DNA of 32,676 bases from Bacillota bacterium (GCA_024655925.1 JANLFS010000024.1:1-32676), one strand, 5' to 3'. Shown: positions 8,353-16,160, counted from the stretch's first letter. Numbers and translations are program-made. Notes: generated by a model from the sequence alone, not told the origin.

Positions 8353-8412
8353 CTCGCGCCCAGGCGGGCGCCGGCACGAATCAAGTTGCCCGCCTGGGTG
8401 CGAGTCCTTTTC
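8353..8412 (+). terminator. Terminator-like hairpin between livK and livH (probable attenuator)
   Basis: A 17-bp stem (8353-8369 with 8388-8404, one G-U pair) closes an 18-base loop and is followed by TCCTTTTC. This has the form of an intrinsic terminator inside the operon, 19 bases after the livK stop and ahead of livH. Partial read-through would give high LivK and lower LivHMGF, as is common for solute-receptor operons; that effect is inference. Confidence 0.7.
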
Positions 8413-8430
8413 GTTGGGGGGTGACAGGCT

Positions 8431-9300
8431 TTGATCGTGGTCCTGCTGCAGCAGATCGTCAATGGGTTGATCATAGGAGGCATCTACTCGCTGACCGCGG
8501 CGGGGGTGGCCCTCACATACGGGGTCTTGCAGGTGCTCAACCTGTCGCAGGGTGACATGTACATGGTGGGTGCGTATATCGCCCTGGCGCTCGTAGTTGG
8601 GCCCAAACTCCCTTACGGCCTGGCGGTAGTCGCCGCGTTTCTGGGAATAGCCCTGATAGGGCTGGTCACGGAGCGGGTGGCCCTCAGGCCGGTCAGGCGA
8701 AGCGGCACCATATACGCGTACATCACGACATTCGCAGTCTCGTTCATCCTGCAGAATGTCGCGATCCTCGTATGGACCGCCGACCCAAGGCTCTTCCCTA
8801 CCAGGTACACGTCGGTCACGCTGTCCGTGGGCGGCGTGAGCTTCACTCTGCAGCAACTGATAGTCTTCATAGCGTGTTGGGCGATTATCGGCGCCTTGTA
8901 CTACTTGCTCAGGTTCACCAAAATGGGCCTTGCCATCAGATCAGTGTCGCAGAGCATAGACACTGCGAGCCTGATGGGGATTCCGGTGAACCGCACGATC
9001 TCCCTGACATTCGCGCTTGCGACCGGGCTTGCGGGTGTCGCAGGGGCCCTGATCGGCCCGAGCCTTCTGGTCTACCCGGCCATGGGCTCGCTTACTGGGA
9101 TGAAGATATATGCGGTGATTCTCATGGGTGGGCTGGGCAATGTGTTCGGGGCCACTATGGCGGGATTTCTCTTGGGCGCCATCGAGGGAGTGTGTGCCGC
9201 TTTCGTGGGGTCAACTTTCCGCGACGTGCTGCCGTTCGTGGCCATCATCGCCATTCTTCTATACAAACCGAGCGGTCTCTTCACGCGGTCAACCAGTTAG
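8431..9300 (+). CDS. livH: Branched-chain amino acid-type ABC transporter permease LivH (second copy)
   Basis: Inner-membrane permease, 289 residues, with the family N-terminus QQIVNGLIIGGIYSLTAAG and the conserved VLNLSQGDMYMVGAYIAL. The coupling loop TKMGLAIRSVSQSIDTASLMGIPVNRT and the later GGLGNVFGATMAGFLLGAIEG are in their usual places. Start is TTG 8431 preceded by a GGGGGGTGA ribosome binding site. The stop lies 18 bases before livM. Forms the channel with the LivM product. Confidence 0.94.
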   Translation: MIVVLLQQIVNGLIIGGIYSLTAAGVALTYGVLQVLNLSQGDMYMVGAYIALALVVGPKLPYGLAVVAAFLGIALIGLVTERVALRPVRRSGTIYAYITTFAVSFILQNVAILVWTADPRLFPTRYTSVTLSVGGVSFTLQQLIVFIACWAIIGALYYLLRFTKMGLAIRSVSQSIDTASLMGIPVNRTISLTFALATGLAGVAGALIGPSLLVYPAMGSLTGMKIYAVILMGGLGNVFGATMAGFLLGAIEGVCAAFVGSTFRDVLPFVAIIAILLYKPSGLFTRSTS

Positions 9301-9318
9301 AGACAGGAGTGCAAGCTG

Positions 9319-10329
9319 ATGGAACAGGCGCGTGCAAAACGGTCATTTCCTCGGGTGGGAGTCGCGCTTCTTATCCTTGTGCTCCTTTTCGTCCCGAGGG
9401 TAGTGTCTAACCCCTACTCGCTGCACATCCTCATAGCTTCTGGCCTTGCCGTGATCCTGGCGTCCAGCTTCAACCTGGTTACCGGGTTCACGGGGCAGCC
9501 AGTGTTCGGGATGGCGGCATTCTATGCTGTGGGAGCATATACCTCTGCTCTGCTTGCGATCAAGTTCAAGTTGGCTTTCTGGGTGACTCTCCCCATTGCC
9601 GGACTGGTCGCTGCGGTCCTGGGAGTGGTGATCGGCCTTCCAAGTCTCCGCCTGAAGAAGTTTTTCCTGGCAATCACCACGATCGCTTTCGGCGAGGTGG
9701 TGCGCCTGACCCTCCTCAACTGGGTTGGAGTCACCCGCGGTCCGATGGGGGTTACGGGAATACCAGCACCCGCACCGATCTGGCTTCCCATCATCGGGCG
9801 GGTCGTGTTCAACAACAAGGTGAACTACTACTACCTGATGCTGGGCCTGGTGGTGTTCGTCGTGGCGTGCATATCCAGCATCATGAACTCCCCCGTGGGC
9901 CGGGCTTTCCTTGCCACACGTGATGACGAAGATGCCGCCCAGACGTGCGGGATTGACACGAGGTTCTACAAGATCCTGTCGTTCACATTGGCCGCGGGGT
10001 TCACCGGGATGGCCGGGGCTTTCTATGCCCACTATTTCCGGTACATCAGCCCCAACAGCTTCGGATTCACGGAGTCGGCCATGGCGGTTACCACTGCCCT
10101 CGTGGGGGGCCTGCGGACCATAGCCGGGCCGATCGTGGGTGGGGTTCTCCTCACCGCAGTGCCCGAGTTCCTTCGCTCCCTCGCTGACTACCGGCTGATC
10201 ATCTACGGCGGGACTCTTCTTCTGACCCTCGCGTTCTGGCCCAACGGGATCGTCGGGGGTATAACGAGCACTGTGAGCCGGATGCAGGAGCGGGCATCCT
10301 CCCGCGCGATAGGGGGGAAAGCACGATGA
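9319..10329 (+). CDS. livM: Branched-chain amino acid-type ABC transporter permease LivM (second copy)
   Basis: Inner-membrane permease, 336 residues. Family blocks: ASSFNLVTGFTGQPVFGMAAFYAVGAYTSALL, LPSLRLKKFFLAITTIAFGEVV, the coupling loop GRAFLATRDDEDAAQTCGIDTRFYKIL, and GGLRTIAGPIVGGVLL. LivM usually reads GQ.SLGHAAF where this has GQPVFGMAAF. The ATG at 9319 follows a CAGGAG site. The stop codon overlaps the livG ATG, implying coupled translation. Confidence 0.94.
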   Translation: MEQARAKRSFPRVGVALLILVLLFVPRVVSNPYSLHILIASGLAVILASSFNLVTGFTGQPVFGMAAFYAVGAYTSALLAIKFKLAFWVTLPIAGLVAAVLGVVIGLPSLRLKKFFLAITTIAFGEVVRLTLLNWVGVTRGPMGVTGIPAPAPIWLPIIGRVVFNNKVNYYYLMLGLVVFVVACISSIMNSPVGRAFLATRDDEDAAQTCGIDTRFYKILSFTLAAGFTGMAGAFYAHYFRYISPNSFGFTESAMAVTTALVGGLRTIAGPIVGGVLLTAVPEFLRSLADYRLIIYGGTLLLTLAFWPNGIVGGITSTVSRMQERASSRAIGGKAR

Positions 10330-11090
10330 GTCTTCTGGAAACGACTGCAGTGTCCAAACGATTCGGCGGGCTCACTGCCGTGAACGAGGTCGACCTCAAG
10401 CTTGGGCAGAACGAGATCCTGGCGGTCATCGGCCCGAACGGGGCCGGGAAGACCACCTTCTTCAACTGCATCACGGGAGTGCTCCCAGTGACGTCAGGCA
10501 AAGTCATGTTCGATGGGATGGACATCACTGACGAGAAGCCGTGGACCATTGCGAGACTGGGAATATCCCGCACTTACCAGAACATCAGGCTCTTCGGCAA
10601 GGCGACCGTCCTCGACAATGTGAGAATAGGACACCACAAGCACATCAGGTCGGGATTCTGGGCCTCGCTTCTCAAGACTCCTGCCATGAGGGCTGAAGAA
10701 CGGGCCATAACAGAAAGGTGCCGGGAGATCCTGGAGTTTGTCGGCCTTACGCACAACCTGACAGACCTGGCGGAGAACCTCTCCTACGGCGACCAAAGGC
10801 GCCTCGAAATTGCCCGGGTCCTTGCGATGAAGCCCAAAGTCGTGCTGCTCGATGAGCCCACTGCGGGGATGAACCCTGATGAGACCTTGAGGACTTGTGC
10901 ATTGATAGAGTCCATCAGGGACATGGGCGTCAGCATCCTCATAATCGAGCACGACATGAACGTGGTCATGGGCATATCCGACAGGATTGTCGTGCTGAAC
11001 TACGGGGCCAAGATCGCCGAAGGCACCCCTGAGGAGATCAGAGGCAACGAACAGGTCATCGAAGCCTACCTCGGGAAGGAGGGCGAGTGA
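10326..11090 (+). CDS. livG: Branched-chain amino acid-type ABC transporter ATP-binding protein LivG (second copy)
   Basis: First ATPase of the importer, 254 residues, full length. Walker A GPNGAGKTT (residues 36-44), Q-loop TYQNIRLF (83-90), signature NLSYGDQRRLEIAR (151-164; LivG typically has SYGQQ), Walker B VVLLDEPTAGMN, H-loop IIEHDMNVVMGISDRIVVLNYG, and the LivG-type ending GNEQVIEAYLG. ATG overlaps the livM stop (ATGA) and its own stop overlaps the livF start. The minus-strand LivG in this window is a separate, diverged copy. Confidence 0.96.
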   Translation: MSLLETTAVSKRFGGLTAVNEVDLKLGQNEILAVIGPNGAGKTTFFNCITGVLPVTSGKVMFDGMDITDEKPWTIARLGISRTYQNIRLFGKATVLDNVRIGHHKHIRSGFWASLLKTPAMRAEERAITERCREILEFVGLTHNLTDLAENLSYGDQRRLEIARVLAMKPKVVLLDEPTAGMNPDETLRTCALIESIRDMGVSILIIEHDMNVVMGISDRIVVLNYGAKIAEGTPEEIRGNEQVIEAYLGKEGE

Positions 11091-11845
11091 TGCTCAAGCT
11101 TTCCAACGTGGAGGTTCACTACGGGAACATCCGCGCCCTCAAAGACGTGAGCCTCGAGGTCCACGAGGGTGAGATCGTCTGCTTGCTGGGCAGCAACGGG
11201 GCTGGAAAGACCACAACCCTCAGGTGTATCTCCGGCCTGCTAAGACCGTCCAGGGGGGAAGTGATCTTCCAGGGCAAGCGCATCAGCGGCATAAGCCCCG
11301 ACAGGATTGTGGCGATGGGTGTCGCCCATACCCCTGAGGGAAGAGCGATCTTCCCACAGTTCACCGTGTACGAGAACCTTCTCGCCGGCGCTTACCTCAG
11401 AAATGATAGGAGCGGTATCCAACAGGACGTAGAGAGGATGTTCAACAAATTCCCTAGGCTGGGAGAGCGCAGGGCGCAGCTTGGAGGAAGCCTGTCAGGT
11501 GGAGAGCAGCAGATGTTGGCCATCGCCAGGACTATGATGTCCAGGCCCAAGCTGATCCTCCTGGATGAGCCGTCCATGGGGCTTGCGCCGGTGTTGGTGA
11601 ACGAGGTCTTCGAGATGATCCGGGATCTTCACAGCGAGGGCACCACCGTTCTCCTGGTGGAGCAGAACGCCAGAAAGGCATTGGCCGTTGCAGACAGAGG
11701 CTACTTACTGGAGACCGGGCGCATAACCCTTGCTGACACCGCACAAAAGCTTCTCGCCGATAAGAGAATGATCGAAGGCTACCTGGGCGGGTCGGGGTAC
11801 CGGCGAAAGGCTGCTGCCACAAAAGGGAGTGACCGGGCAAGTTGA
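11090..11845 (+). CDS. livF: Branched-chain amino acid-type ABC transporter ATP-binding protein LivF
   Basis: Second ATPase of the importer, about 251 residues. ATG 11090 overlaps the livG stop (TGATG) and has AAGGAGGG at 11076-11083 with 6-base spacing; the GTG three bases earlier would be too close. Walker A GSNGAGKTT (from residue 34), LivF-type HTPEGRAIFPQFTVYENL, signature LSGGEQ (135-140), Walker B LILLDEPSMGLAP, and LLVEQNARKALAVADRGYLLETG are all typical. The C-terminus runs longer than usual with a basic tail after EGYLGGSG. The stop overlaps the TTG start of the next gene. Confidence 0.96.
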   Translation: MLKLSNVEVHYGNIRALKDVSLEVHEGEIVCLLGSNGAGKTTTLRCISGLLRPSRGEVIFQGKRISGISPDRIVAMGVAHTPEGRAIFPQFTVYENLLAGAYLRNDRSGIQQDVERMFNKFPRLGERRAQLGGSLSGGEQQMLAIARTMMSRPKLILLDEPSMGLAPVLVNEVFEMIRDLHSEGTTVLLVEQNARKALAVADRGYLLETGRITLADTAQKLLADKRMIEGYLGGSGYRRKAAATKGSDRAS

Positions 11846-12663
11846 AACTGGCATACATGGTTGCCACGCCGGACATAATCAGCCGCCGGGCGCTTGGGTA
11901 CCACGGCGATCTCGAGGCGTCGGTCAACCTGCTCCGTGCTCTGGCCTATGACGGCATAGAACCCACCATGGCCAACCCTGATGTTCTCGACCGCGACTGG
12001 GTTTATGAGGTTCTCCGACGATCGGGGTTGGATGTGCCATTGATCTGCACAGGTGAAGTCTGGGGGCAGGAGGGCCTGGGCCTAGTGGACCCGGATCCAG
12101 AGACCCGCACCCGGGCCCTCGACCGGATCAGGGCGATCATCAGATTCGCTGCCCCCCTTGGGGCGGCCGTGAATATCGGGAGATCTCGCGGCAGGTATGT
12201 CGAGGGTGTGCCAGCTGAGAAAACGGAGCAGTGGGCCGAGGAAGCGTTCCGGGCATTGGCCGACTACGCCCAGGATCTTGGGGTCACTATAGTCCTAGAG
12301 CCCATAGCGGCCCATGTCTGCAATCTCATAAACTCCACCCAGGACGGAATCGAGTGGGTCCGTAGGGTGGACCGTCCGAATTTCCGGCTGATGCTTGATG
12401 TCTACCACATGAACATCGAGGACGCCACGCCGATCGAGGAGAGCATCGAGGCCGCCGCACCCTACATCACCTACGTGCACCTCTGTGAGACGAATCGCAA
12501 ACCCCCGGGGTGGGGGCACATGGATTTCGCCAAGGTCATCTCCGCCCTGCGGGCGGCAGGGTACGATGGGTATGTCTCCGCCGAGGTGTTTAACTTCCCA
12601 ACGCAGGAAGAAGCAATCCGTCAGTCTGCAGCGGTCCTCCGCCCGCTGGTGTCGGCGGGCTGA
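11842..12663 (+). CDS. Sugar phosphate isomerase/epimerase family protein (xylose isomerase-like TIM barrel)
   Basis: AP-endonuclease-2/xylose-isomerase-like TIM barrel, 273 residues. Family members include hydroxypyruvate isomerase, ketose 3-epimerases and inosose dehydratases. The expected metal ligands are visible in order: Glu in IVLEPIA, Asp in LMLDVYHMN, His in THVHL/GHMDF region and Glu in VSAEVF near the end. Start is TTG 11842, overlapping the livF stop by three bases; no other in-frame start gives the MKLAYMVATPDI beginning. It is the last gene of the plus-strand Liv operon, so it may act on the carbon skeleton of the imported compound. The 3' end overlaps the convergent pucR gene by 43 bases. 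Exact reaction unknown. Confidence 0.85.
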   Translation: MKLAYMVATPDIISRRALGYHGDLEASVNLLRALAYDGIEPTMANPDVLDRDWVYEVLRRSGLDVPLICTGEVWGQEGLGLVDPDPETRTRALDRIRAIIRFAAPLGAAVNIGRSRGRYVEGVPAEKTEQWAEEAFRALADYAQDLGVTIVLEPIAAHVCNLINSTQDGIEWVRRVDRPNFRLMLDVYHMNIEDATPIEESIEAAAPYITYVHLCETNRKPPGWGHMDFAKVISALRAAGYDGYVSAEVFNFPTQEEAIRQSAAVLRPLVSAG

Positions 12664-14351
12664 TCTGAGGCGAACACCGTGTGCAACTTCAGGCCCGCCC
12701 AGAGGTTCAACAGCGTCTCCCCGGAGAAGATGTCCACTCCGATGAGTTCACCCACCTTGCGCAGGCGGTACCTGAGCGTGTTCTCATGGATGTAGAGCTT
12801 CGCAGCGGCTGCTGATGCATTCATGTTGCACTGAAAGAAGGCGTCCAGCGTCCCCAAGAGGTCTGTTCCGTGGCGGGCGTCGTAATCCGCGAGCGGCGCA
12901 ATCCACTCCGTGTGGAACTTGCGCTGCTCGTTTGTCCTGTTGTGGCCGCAGAGAACACGGAATATGCCAAGATCATTGTAGTGAGTCACGCGGCCGGGGC
13001 CGAAGACCTTGCGCCCGAGTGCCATGGCCTCTGTGGACTCCCGGTAGGCCCTGGGAAGTGTCCCCAGATCCTCGGCGACCCGGCTTATCCCGAGAGAGAC
13101 CGTGAGCGGGCTCAACCTCTTTGCTGCCTCGGCCCTGATCGCCTCCGCCATGGTTCTTGCCATATTGTCGGATACTTGAGGCTCGGCGCCAGGCTCAACG
13201 GGCAAGAGAAGGATTATGCTATCACTTCGGTCTGCTCCGAGCAGCCTCTTGCCACTTATGGCCTGGGTGGAGTTGAGGATCCTCAAGAACCGGTCTTTGA
13301 GCACTCTCATCGCATGGTCGTCGTAGTTGGACGTCTCGACGTAGTATCTCTCGAACCCGTCGATGTCCGCGACCATGACCACGTGCGGCTTGGTGAGGTC
13401 CCAGTCGAAGGCTTCCCCCCGCCTTATCATAGCCTGTCGGCATTCAAAGTTGCCCATCACCAGGTCCTCAATGAAGCTGTTCCGAAACCGCCTTTCCACT
13501 TCCTCGCTGGCCATCCTCTGCATGGTATCGAGGGCACAGACCGTTGCGGCCTGCTCCACCGCCATCAGGTCCGTCTCCGGCAGGGGGTCTGGGCCACCGA
13601 ACACTACAACGTACCCGTAGGTACTGTTCCTGATCATGACAGGGGCGAGGATGACGTCTCCGCTCCTCCTCACATCACCTGAGATCTCGAATCCCGCCGG
13701 CCTCCCCTCCGCCCAGGCAGCCGCCAGGACATGTGGGCTGATTTCAGGAGCTCCGGCGCAGGCAGGTCCGCCATCTGTGTGGGGTGAGTAGACTGCGAGG
13801 CGGTGAAACGTCTTGTCTGTTATCATGACCGGCCGGTTGACCAGGCAGGCCAGGTCCTGGGCTATGTCATCCAGGCTGCGCCCATCGAGAACAAGCCTGA
13901 TGAACCTTCGGTGAACCTCGCGGGATCGCTCCAACACAGTGATCTGCCTGTCCAGTACTTCGTTGAGGATTGGGTTTATCACGTCTACCCATGCGACCGC
14001 ATAGGGGAGCTCTATCAACGGCATGGACAAGAGATTCGCCTGCTCGATCATGACCTCCGGTATCCTGTCCAGGAAGCGTCTGGGCTTGATCCCCAGGGCC
14101 GAGACACCCAACCGGTTCAGATTGGGCAGAAGCTTCTCCTGCAGGGACTCATCGTTCCTGAGAAAGTAAGCCGTGGTCAGGATGAACTCATGGCCCTTGA
14201 TCCACTGGTCCCCTCCGGGAGCGTCCATGACTGTGACGTAATGGACCGGCCTGTCCAGTCCGTCTGCGCCCCCCATCACCCGGGCACCTTTGAGGCATGG
14301 AAGCTCGAGCGCGTCGCGCACTCGGAAACTGGTGGACGTTTCGTTCGTCAT
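12621..14351 (-). CDS. PucR family transcriptional regulator
   Basis: Cytoplasmic DNA-binding regulator, about 576 residues, normal for the PucR/CdaR group. Domains in order: N-terminal PucR domain (about 10-130; RVRDALELPCLKGARVMGGADGLDRPVHYVTVMDAPG and GHEFILTTAYFL are diagnostic), a central GAF-like/GGDEF-like region (about 150-480), and a C-terminal PucR helix-turn-helix (about 510-565; AFFQCNMNASAAAAKLYIHENTLRYRLRKV). The ATG at 14351 is chosen over one at 14390 because GGAGGT lies 9 bases upstream. PucR proteins activate purine, allantoin or amino-acid catabolism in response to a metabolite. Its place next to two Liv/amidohydrolase operons suggests it controls them. It is transcribed convergently with the isomerase gene. 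Confidence 0.93.
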   Translation of the reverse strand: MTNETSTSFRVRDALELPCLKGARVMGGADGLDRPVHYVTVMDAPGGDQWIKGHEFILTTAYFLRNDESLQEKLLPNLNRLGVSALGIKPRRFLDRIPEVMIEQANLLSMPLIELPYAVAWVDVINPILNEVLDRQITVLERSREVHRRFIRLVLDGRSLDDIAQDLACLVNRPVMITDKTFHRLAVYSPHTDGGPACAGAPEISPHVLAAAWAEGRPAGFEISGDVRRSGDVILAPVMIRNSTYGYVVVFGGPDPLPETDLMAVEQAATVCALDTMQRMASEEVERRFRNSFIEDLVMGNFECRQAMIRRGEAFDWDLTKPHVVMVADIDGFERYYVETSNYDDHAMRVLKDRFLRILNSTQAISGKRLLGADRSDSIILLLPVEPGAEPQVSDNMARTMAEAIRAEAAKRLSPLTVSLGISRVAEDLGTLPRAYRESTEAMALGRKVFGPGRVTHYNDLGIFRVLCGHNRTNEQRKFHTEWIAPLADYDARHGTDLLGTLDAFFQCNMNASAAAAKLYIHENTLRYRLRKVGELIGVDIFSGETLLNLWAGLKLHTVFASDQPADTSGRRTAAD

Positions 14352-14477
14352 GATGCAGCGACCTCCAAGAGGACTTTCGGGTATATTCACGAAGGCCCGG
14401 CCCCATACCTCCTTTCGTCCGCCCGGGTTGCCTGGAATTTCACCTACATGACTGGGAGAAAGGTGATGGTGGCAAGT

Positions 14478-14509
14478 TGCGCTTGACCTGACGCAGGTGG
14501 TAATATAGA
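14478..14509 (+). promoter_or_regulatory. Probable promoter of the tup-moe-moa operon
   Basis: Two overlapping readings exist: TTGCGC (14478-14483) with 17 bases to TAATAT (14501-14506), or TTGACC (14483-14488) with 15 bases to TATAGA (14504-14509). Either places the transcription start about 40 bases before the riboswitch. Neither is a perfect match to the housekeeping consensus. Confidence 0.5.
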
Positions 14510-14557
14510 TCTAGCGCGGGACACAGGCCCGCGCCTGGAACCTCAAGGTCTATGCAG

Positions 14558-14688
14558 GCTCTCCGAGCCGGTCTTCCTAATGAGCGATCCGTCACGGATA
14601 GCTCGATGGGGGCCGGCCGTGCCCGGGCGCAGCCCGGGTGAGGGTGCCGCGGGAAACCGCCGCACCTCCCATGTTTGGAAAGGAGAGC
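14558..14688 (+). promoter_or_regulatory. Molybdenum/tungsten cofactor (Moco/Tuco) riboswitch
   Basis: An aptamer of the Moco RNA motif family. A closing stem pairs GCTCTCC (14558-14564) with GGAGAGC (14682-14688), a perfect 7 bp. Conserved blocks are visible: CTCCGAGCCGG (14561-14571), a GAAA-capped hairpin at 14644-14665 (tetraloop 14653-14656), CCTCCCA (14665-14671) and TTTGGAAAGGAG (14674-14685). The interior holds further hairpins, including GAGC/GCTC with ATCCG/CGGAT and a CCCGGG palindrome. It precedes tungstate-type transport and cofactor synthesis genes, as expected. Whether it reads Moco or the tungsten form cannot be settled by eye. Confidence 0.88.
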
Positions 14689-14708
14689 GGACCACCCCGC
14701 GACTGTTC

Positions 14709-14749
14709 GCGCCAGGGTTGCCGCTCGTCCGGCCCTGGTGCTTTCTTTT
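14709..14749 (+). terminator. Riboswitch expression-platform terminator
   Basis: A 9-bp stem (14709-14717 with 14733-14741, one G-U pair) is followed by TTTCTTTT. It sits 20 bases after the aptamer and 20 bases before the tupB start. A small CGCGA/TCGCG hairpin at 14698-14711 overlaps its 5' arm and could act as a competing fold. This suggests ligand-controlled transcription termination; the direction of control is inferred (cofactor probably turns the operon off). Confidence 0.75.
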
Positions 14750-14769
14750 CATCTGGGACGGTGGTCGAA

Positions 14770-15435
14770 ATGGACGCATCCCTCATCGTTGATGCCACGG
14801 CTCTATCGCTCAAGGTCTCGGTTGGGGCCACTGCTCTCGCTGCCCTCGTGGGCGTTCCTGCAGGCAGTTGGCTGGCGCTCGGTTCGTTTCGAGGTCAGGG
14901 CAGTTTGCGCTCTCTAGTCTGGGGGCTCACAGGCCTCCCACCGGTCGTTGCTGGGCTCCTCGTCTATTTGCTGCTGTCTCGGAGCGGCCCTTTGGGATCA
15001 TTGGGGCTCCTGTATACTCCCAAAGCGATGCTCGCCGCTCAGTTTGTCCTGGTAACACCGGTAATTGTTGCCCTGACGGATTCCGCGGTACGCTCGGTCC
15101 CAGCTGCAGCGTCCGAGGCCGCAAGGGCCCTGGGCGCGACAGAATACCAGGTAAGGACGGCGTTGCTCAAGGAAGCGAGAGGTGGGGCGCTGGCTGCAGT
15201 CATGACCGGACTCGGGCGCGCGCTCGCGGAGGTCGGAGCAGTGATGCTCGTAGGTGGGAACATCCTGGGCCGGACCAGAGTGCTCACCACCGCGATTCTT
15301 CTCGAGACCAGGCAGGGGAACTTCGGCAACGCCTTGGCCCTGGGGGCCATCCTGGTATCCCTCTCCGTGCTTGTCAACGCCACGGCGCGAGCCATGTCTG
15401 CAGGATTTGCACGATGGGAGGCGGGATCAAGGTGA
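14770..15435 (+). CDS. tupB: Tungstate-type ABC transporter permease TupB
   Basis: Inner-membrane permease of the tungstate/molybdate (TupB) subgroup, about 221 residues, the usual short length. Hydrophobic segments fill the protein. The EAA coupling loop (EAARALGATEYQVRTALLKEARG) and the characteristic LGRALAEVGAVMLVGGNILGRTRVLTTAILLETRQGNFGNALALG block identify TupB closely. The frame is open upstream to 14638, but that part overlaps the riboswitch and terminator. ATG 14770 is chosen (weak GGGACGG 8 bases upstream); GTG 14761 is an alternative. The stop overlaps the tupC start. No TupA receptor gene is next to it, unusual because TupA normally precedes TupB. Confidence 0.9.
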   Translation: MDASLIVDATALSLKVSVGATALAALVGVPAGSWLALGSFRGQGSLRSLVWGLTGLPPVVAGLLVYLLLSRSGPLGSLGLLYTPKAMLAAQFVLVTPVIVALTDSAVRSVPAAASEAARALGATEYQVRTALLKEARGGALAAVMTGLGRALAEVGAVMLVGGNILGRTRVLTTAILLETRQGNFGNALALGAILVSLSVLVNATARAMSAGFARWEAGSR

Positions 15436-16160
15436 CGGCAGCCCCCAGCGGGTGGGTGTTCAGAGGCACGCGGGTCTCGCGGGACGGTGAAGTCCACTTG
15501 GATGTGCCGGACTTGCGCATATCCGGCCAGGGCGTGACCTGCGTGATAGGACCTAACGGGGCGGGGAAGACGACACTCTTACGCCTGCTTGCAGCTGTGA
15601 TCGCCCCCACGGCCGGACAGATCTGGTGGAACGGCTCCGATATCTGGTCGGACGGCGACCGGGGCGCACACGCAGTCAGGCGGCGGGTGGGGTACGTGCC
15701 CCAGAGACCCTACATGTTCTCAGGTTCTGTCCTGTCGAATGTCGCCTACGGGCTGAGGCTCCGGGGCATGACCGAGCGTGAAGCGCGAGCCCGGGCGCGT
15801 GAGGCTGTGGATTGGGCGGGCATCGCACACCTCCAGGATAGGCCCGCGTCAAAGCTATCGGGCGGGGAGGTGCAACGGGTGGCCCTGGCGCGCGCCACGG
15901 TACTGGAGCCTGAGGCCTTCTTGTTGGACGAGCCCACATCCAGCCTCGATCCTGGGGCGCAGGCCTTCGTGGGGGAGACTGTCAGGTCCCTTGCTCGCAG
16001 GGGAGTCCCGGTGGTTCTTGTCAGCCACGACCTCAGGTTCGCAAGGGAAGTCGGGGATGCCGTGATCGCACTCCAGGGTGGTCGGGTGGCTGCGTCTGGT
16101 CCCTGGGACGATGTTCTCAGGACGTTGGTTGGAGGGTGGTGGAGGCCGTGGAGTTCATGA
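15432..16160 (+). CDS. tupC: Tungstate-type ABC transporter ATP-binding protein TupC
   Basis: ATPase partner of TupB, about 242 residues. Walker A GPNGAGKTT (from residue 40), Q-loop YVPQRPYMFSGSVLSNVAYGLRLRG (typical of TupC), signature LSGGEVQRVALARA (143-156), Walker B FLLDEPTSSLDP, H-loop VLVSHDLRFAREVGDAVIALQGG. No C-terminal TOBE domain, unlike ModC. GTG 15432 overlaps the tupB stop and has GGAGG at 15417-15421; ATG 15414 is an in-frame alternative that would overlap tupB further. Its stop overlaps the moeA ATG as ATGA. Confidence 0.92.
   Translation: MTAAPSGWVFRGTRVSRDGEVHLDVPDLRISGQGVTCVIGPNGAGKTTLLRLLAAVIAPTAGQIWWNGSDIWSDGDRGAHAVRRRVGYVPQRPYMFSGSVLSNVAYGLRLRGMTEREARARAREAVDWAGIAHLQDRPASKLSGGEVQRVALARATVLEPEAFLLDEPTSSLDPGAQAFVGETVRSLARRGVPVVLVSHDLRFAREVGDAVIALQGGRVAASGPWDDVLRTLVGGWWRPWSS

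Larger units (their letters stand above)
14352..14769. other. 418-base intergenic region between pucR and tupB
   Basis: Divergent region. The left part (14352-14470) must hold the pucR promoter; the minus strand has TATACC near 14393, but no convincing -35 was found. An imperfect dyad TCACCT-N15-AGGTGA occurs at 14440-14466. The right part holds the tup promoter, the Moco/Tuco riboswitch and its terminator, listed separately. No small protein gene with a convincing ribosome binding site was seen. Confidence 0.6.

Noticed and set aside
14440-14466. TCACCT-N15-AGGTGA as an operator or riboswitch stem
   Set aside because: Only 6 bp with a long spacer and no second copy; not distinguishable from chance.
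14638-14769. N-terminal extension of TupB by 44 residues
   Set aside because: This stretch is the riboswitch and its terminator; the residues are not membrane-like and TupB proteins do not have them.
14868-15431. N-terminal extension of TupC by 188 residues
   Set aside because: The extension overlaps tupB in another frame and is Arg/Gly/Pro-rich without motifs; a GTG with a ribosome site at 15432 gives a normal-length ATPase.
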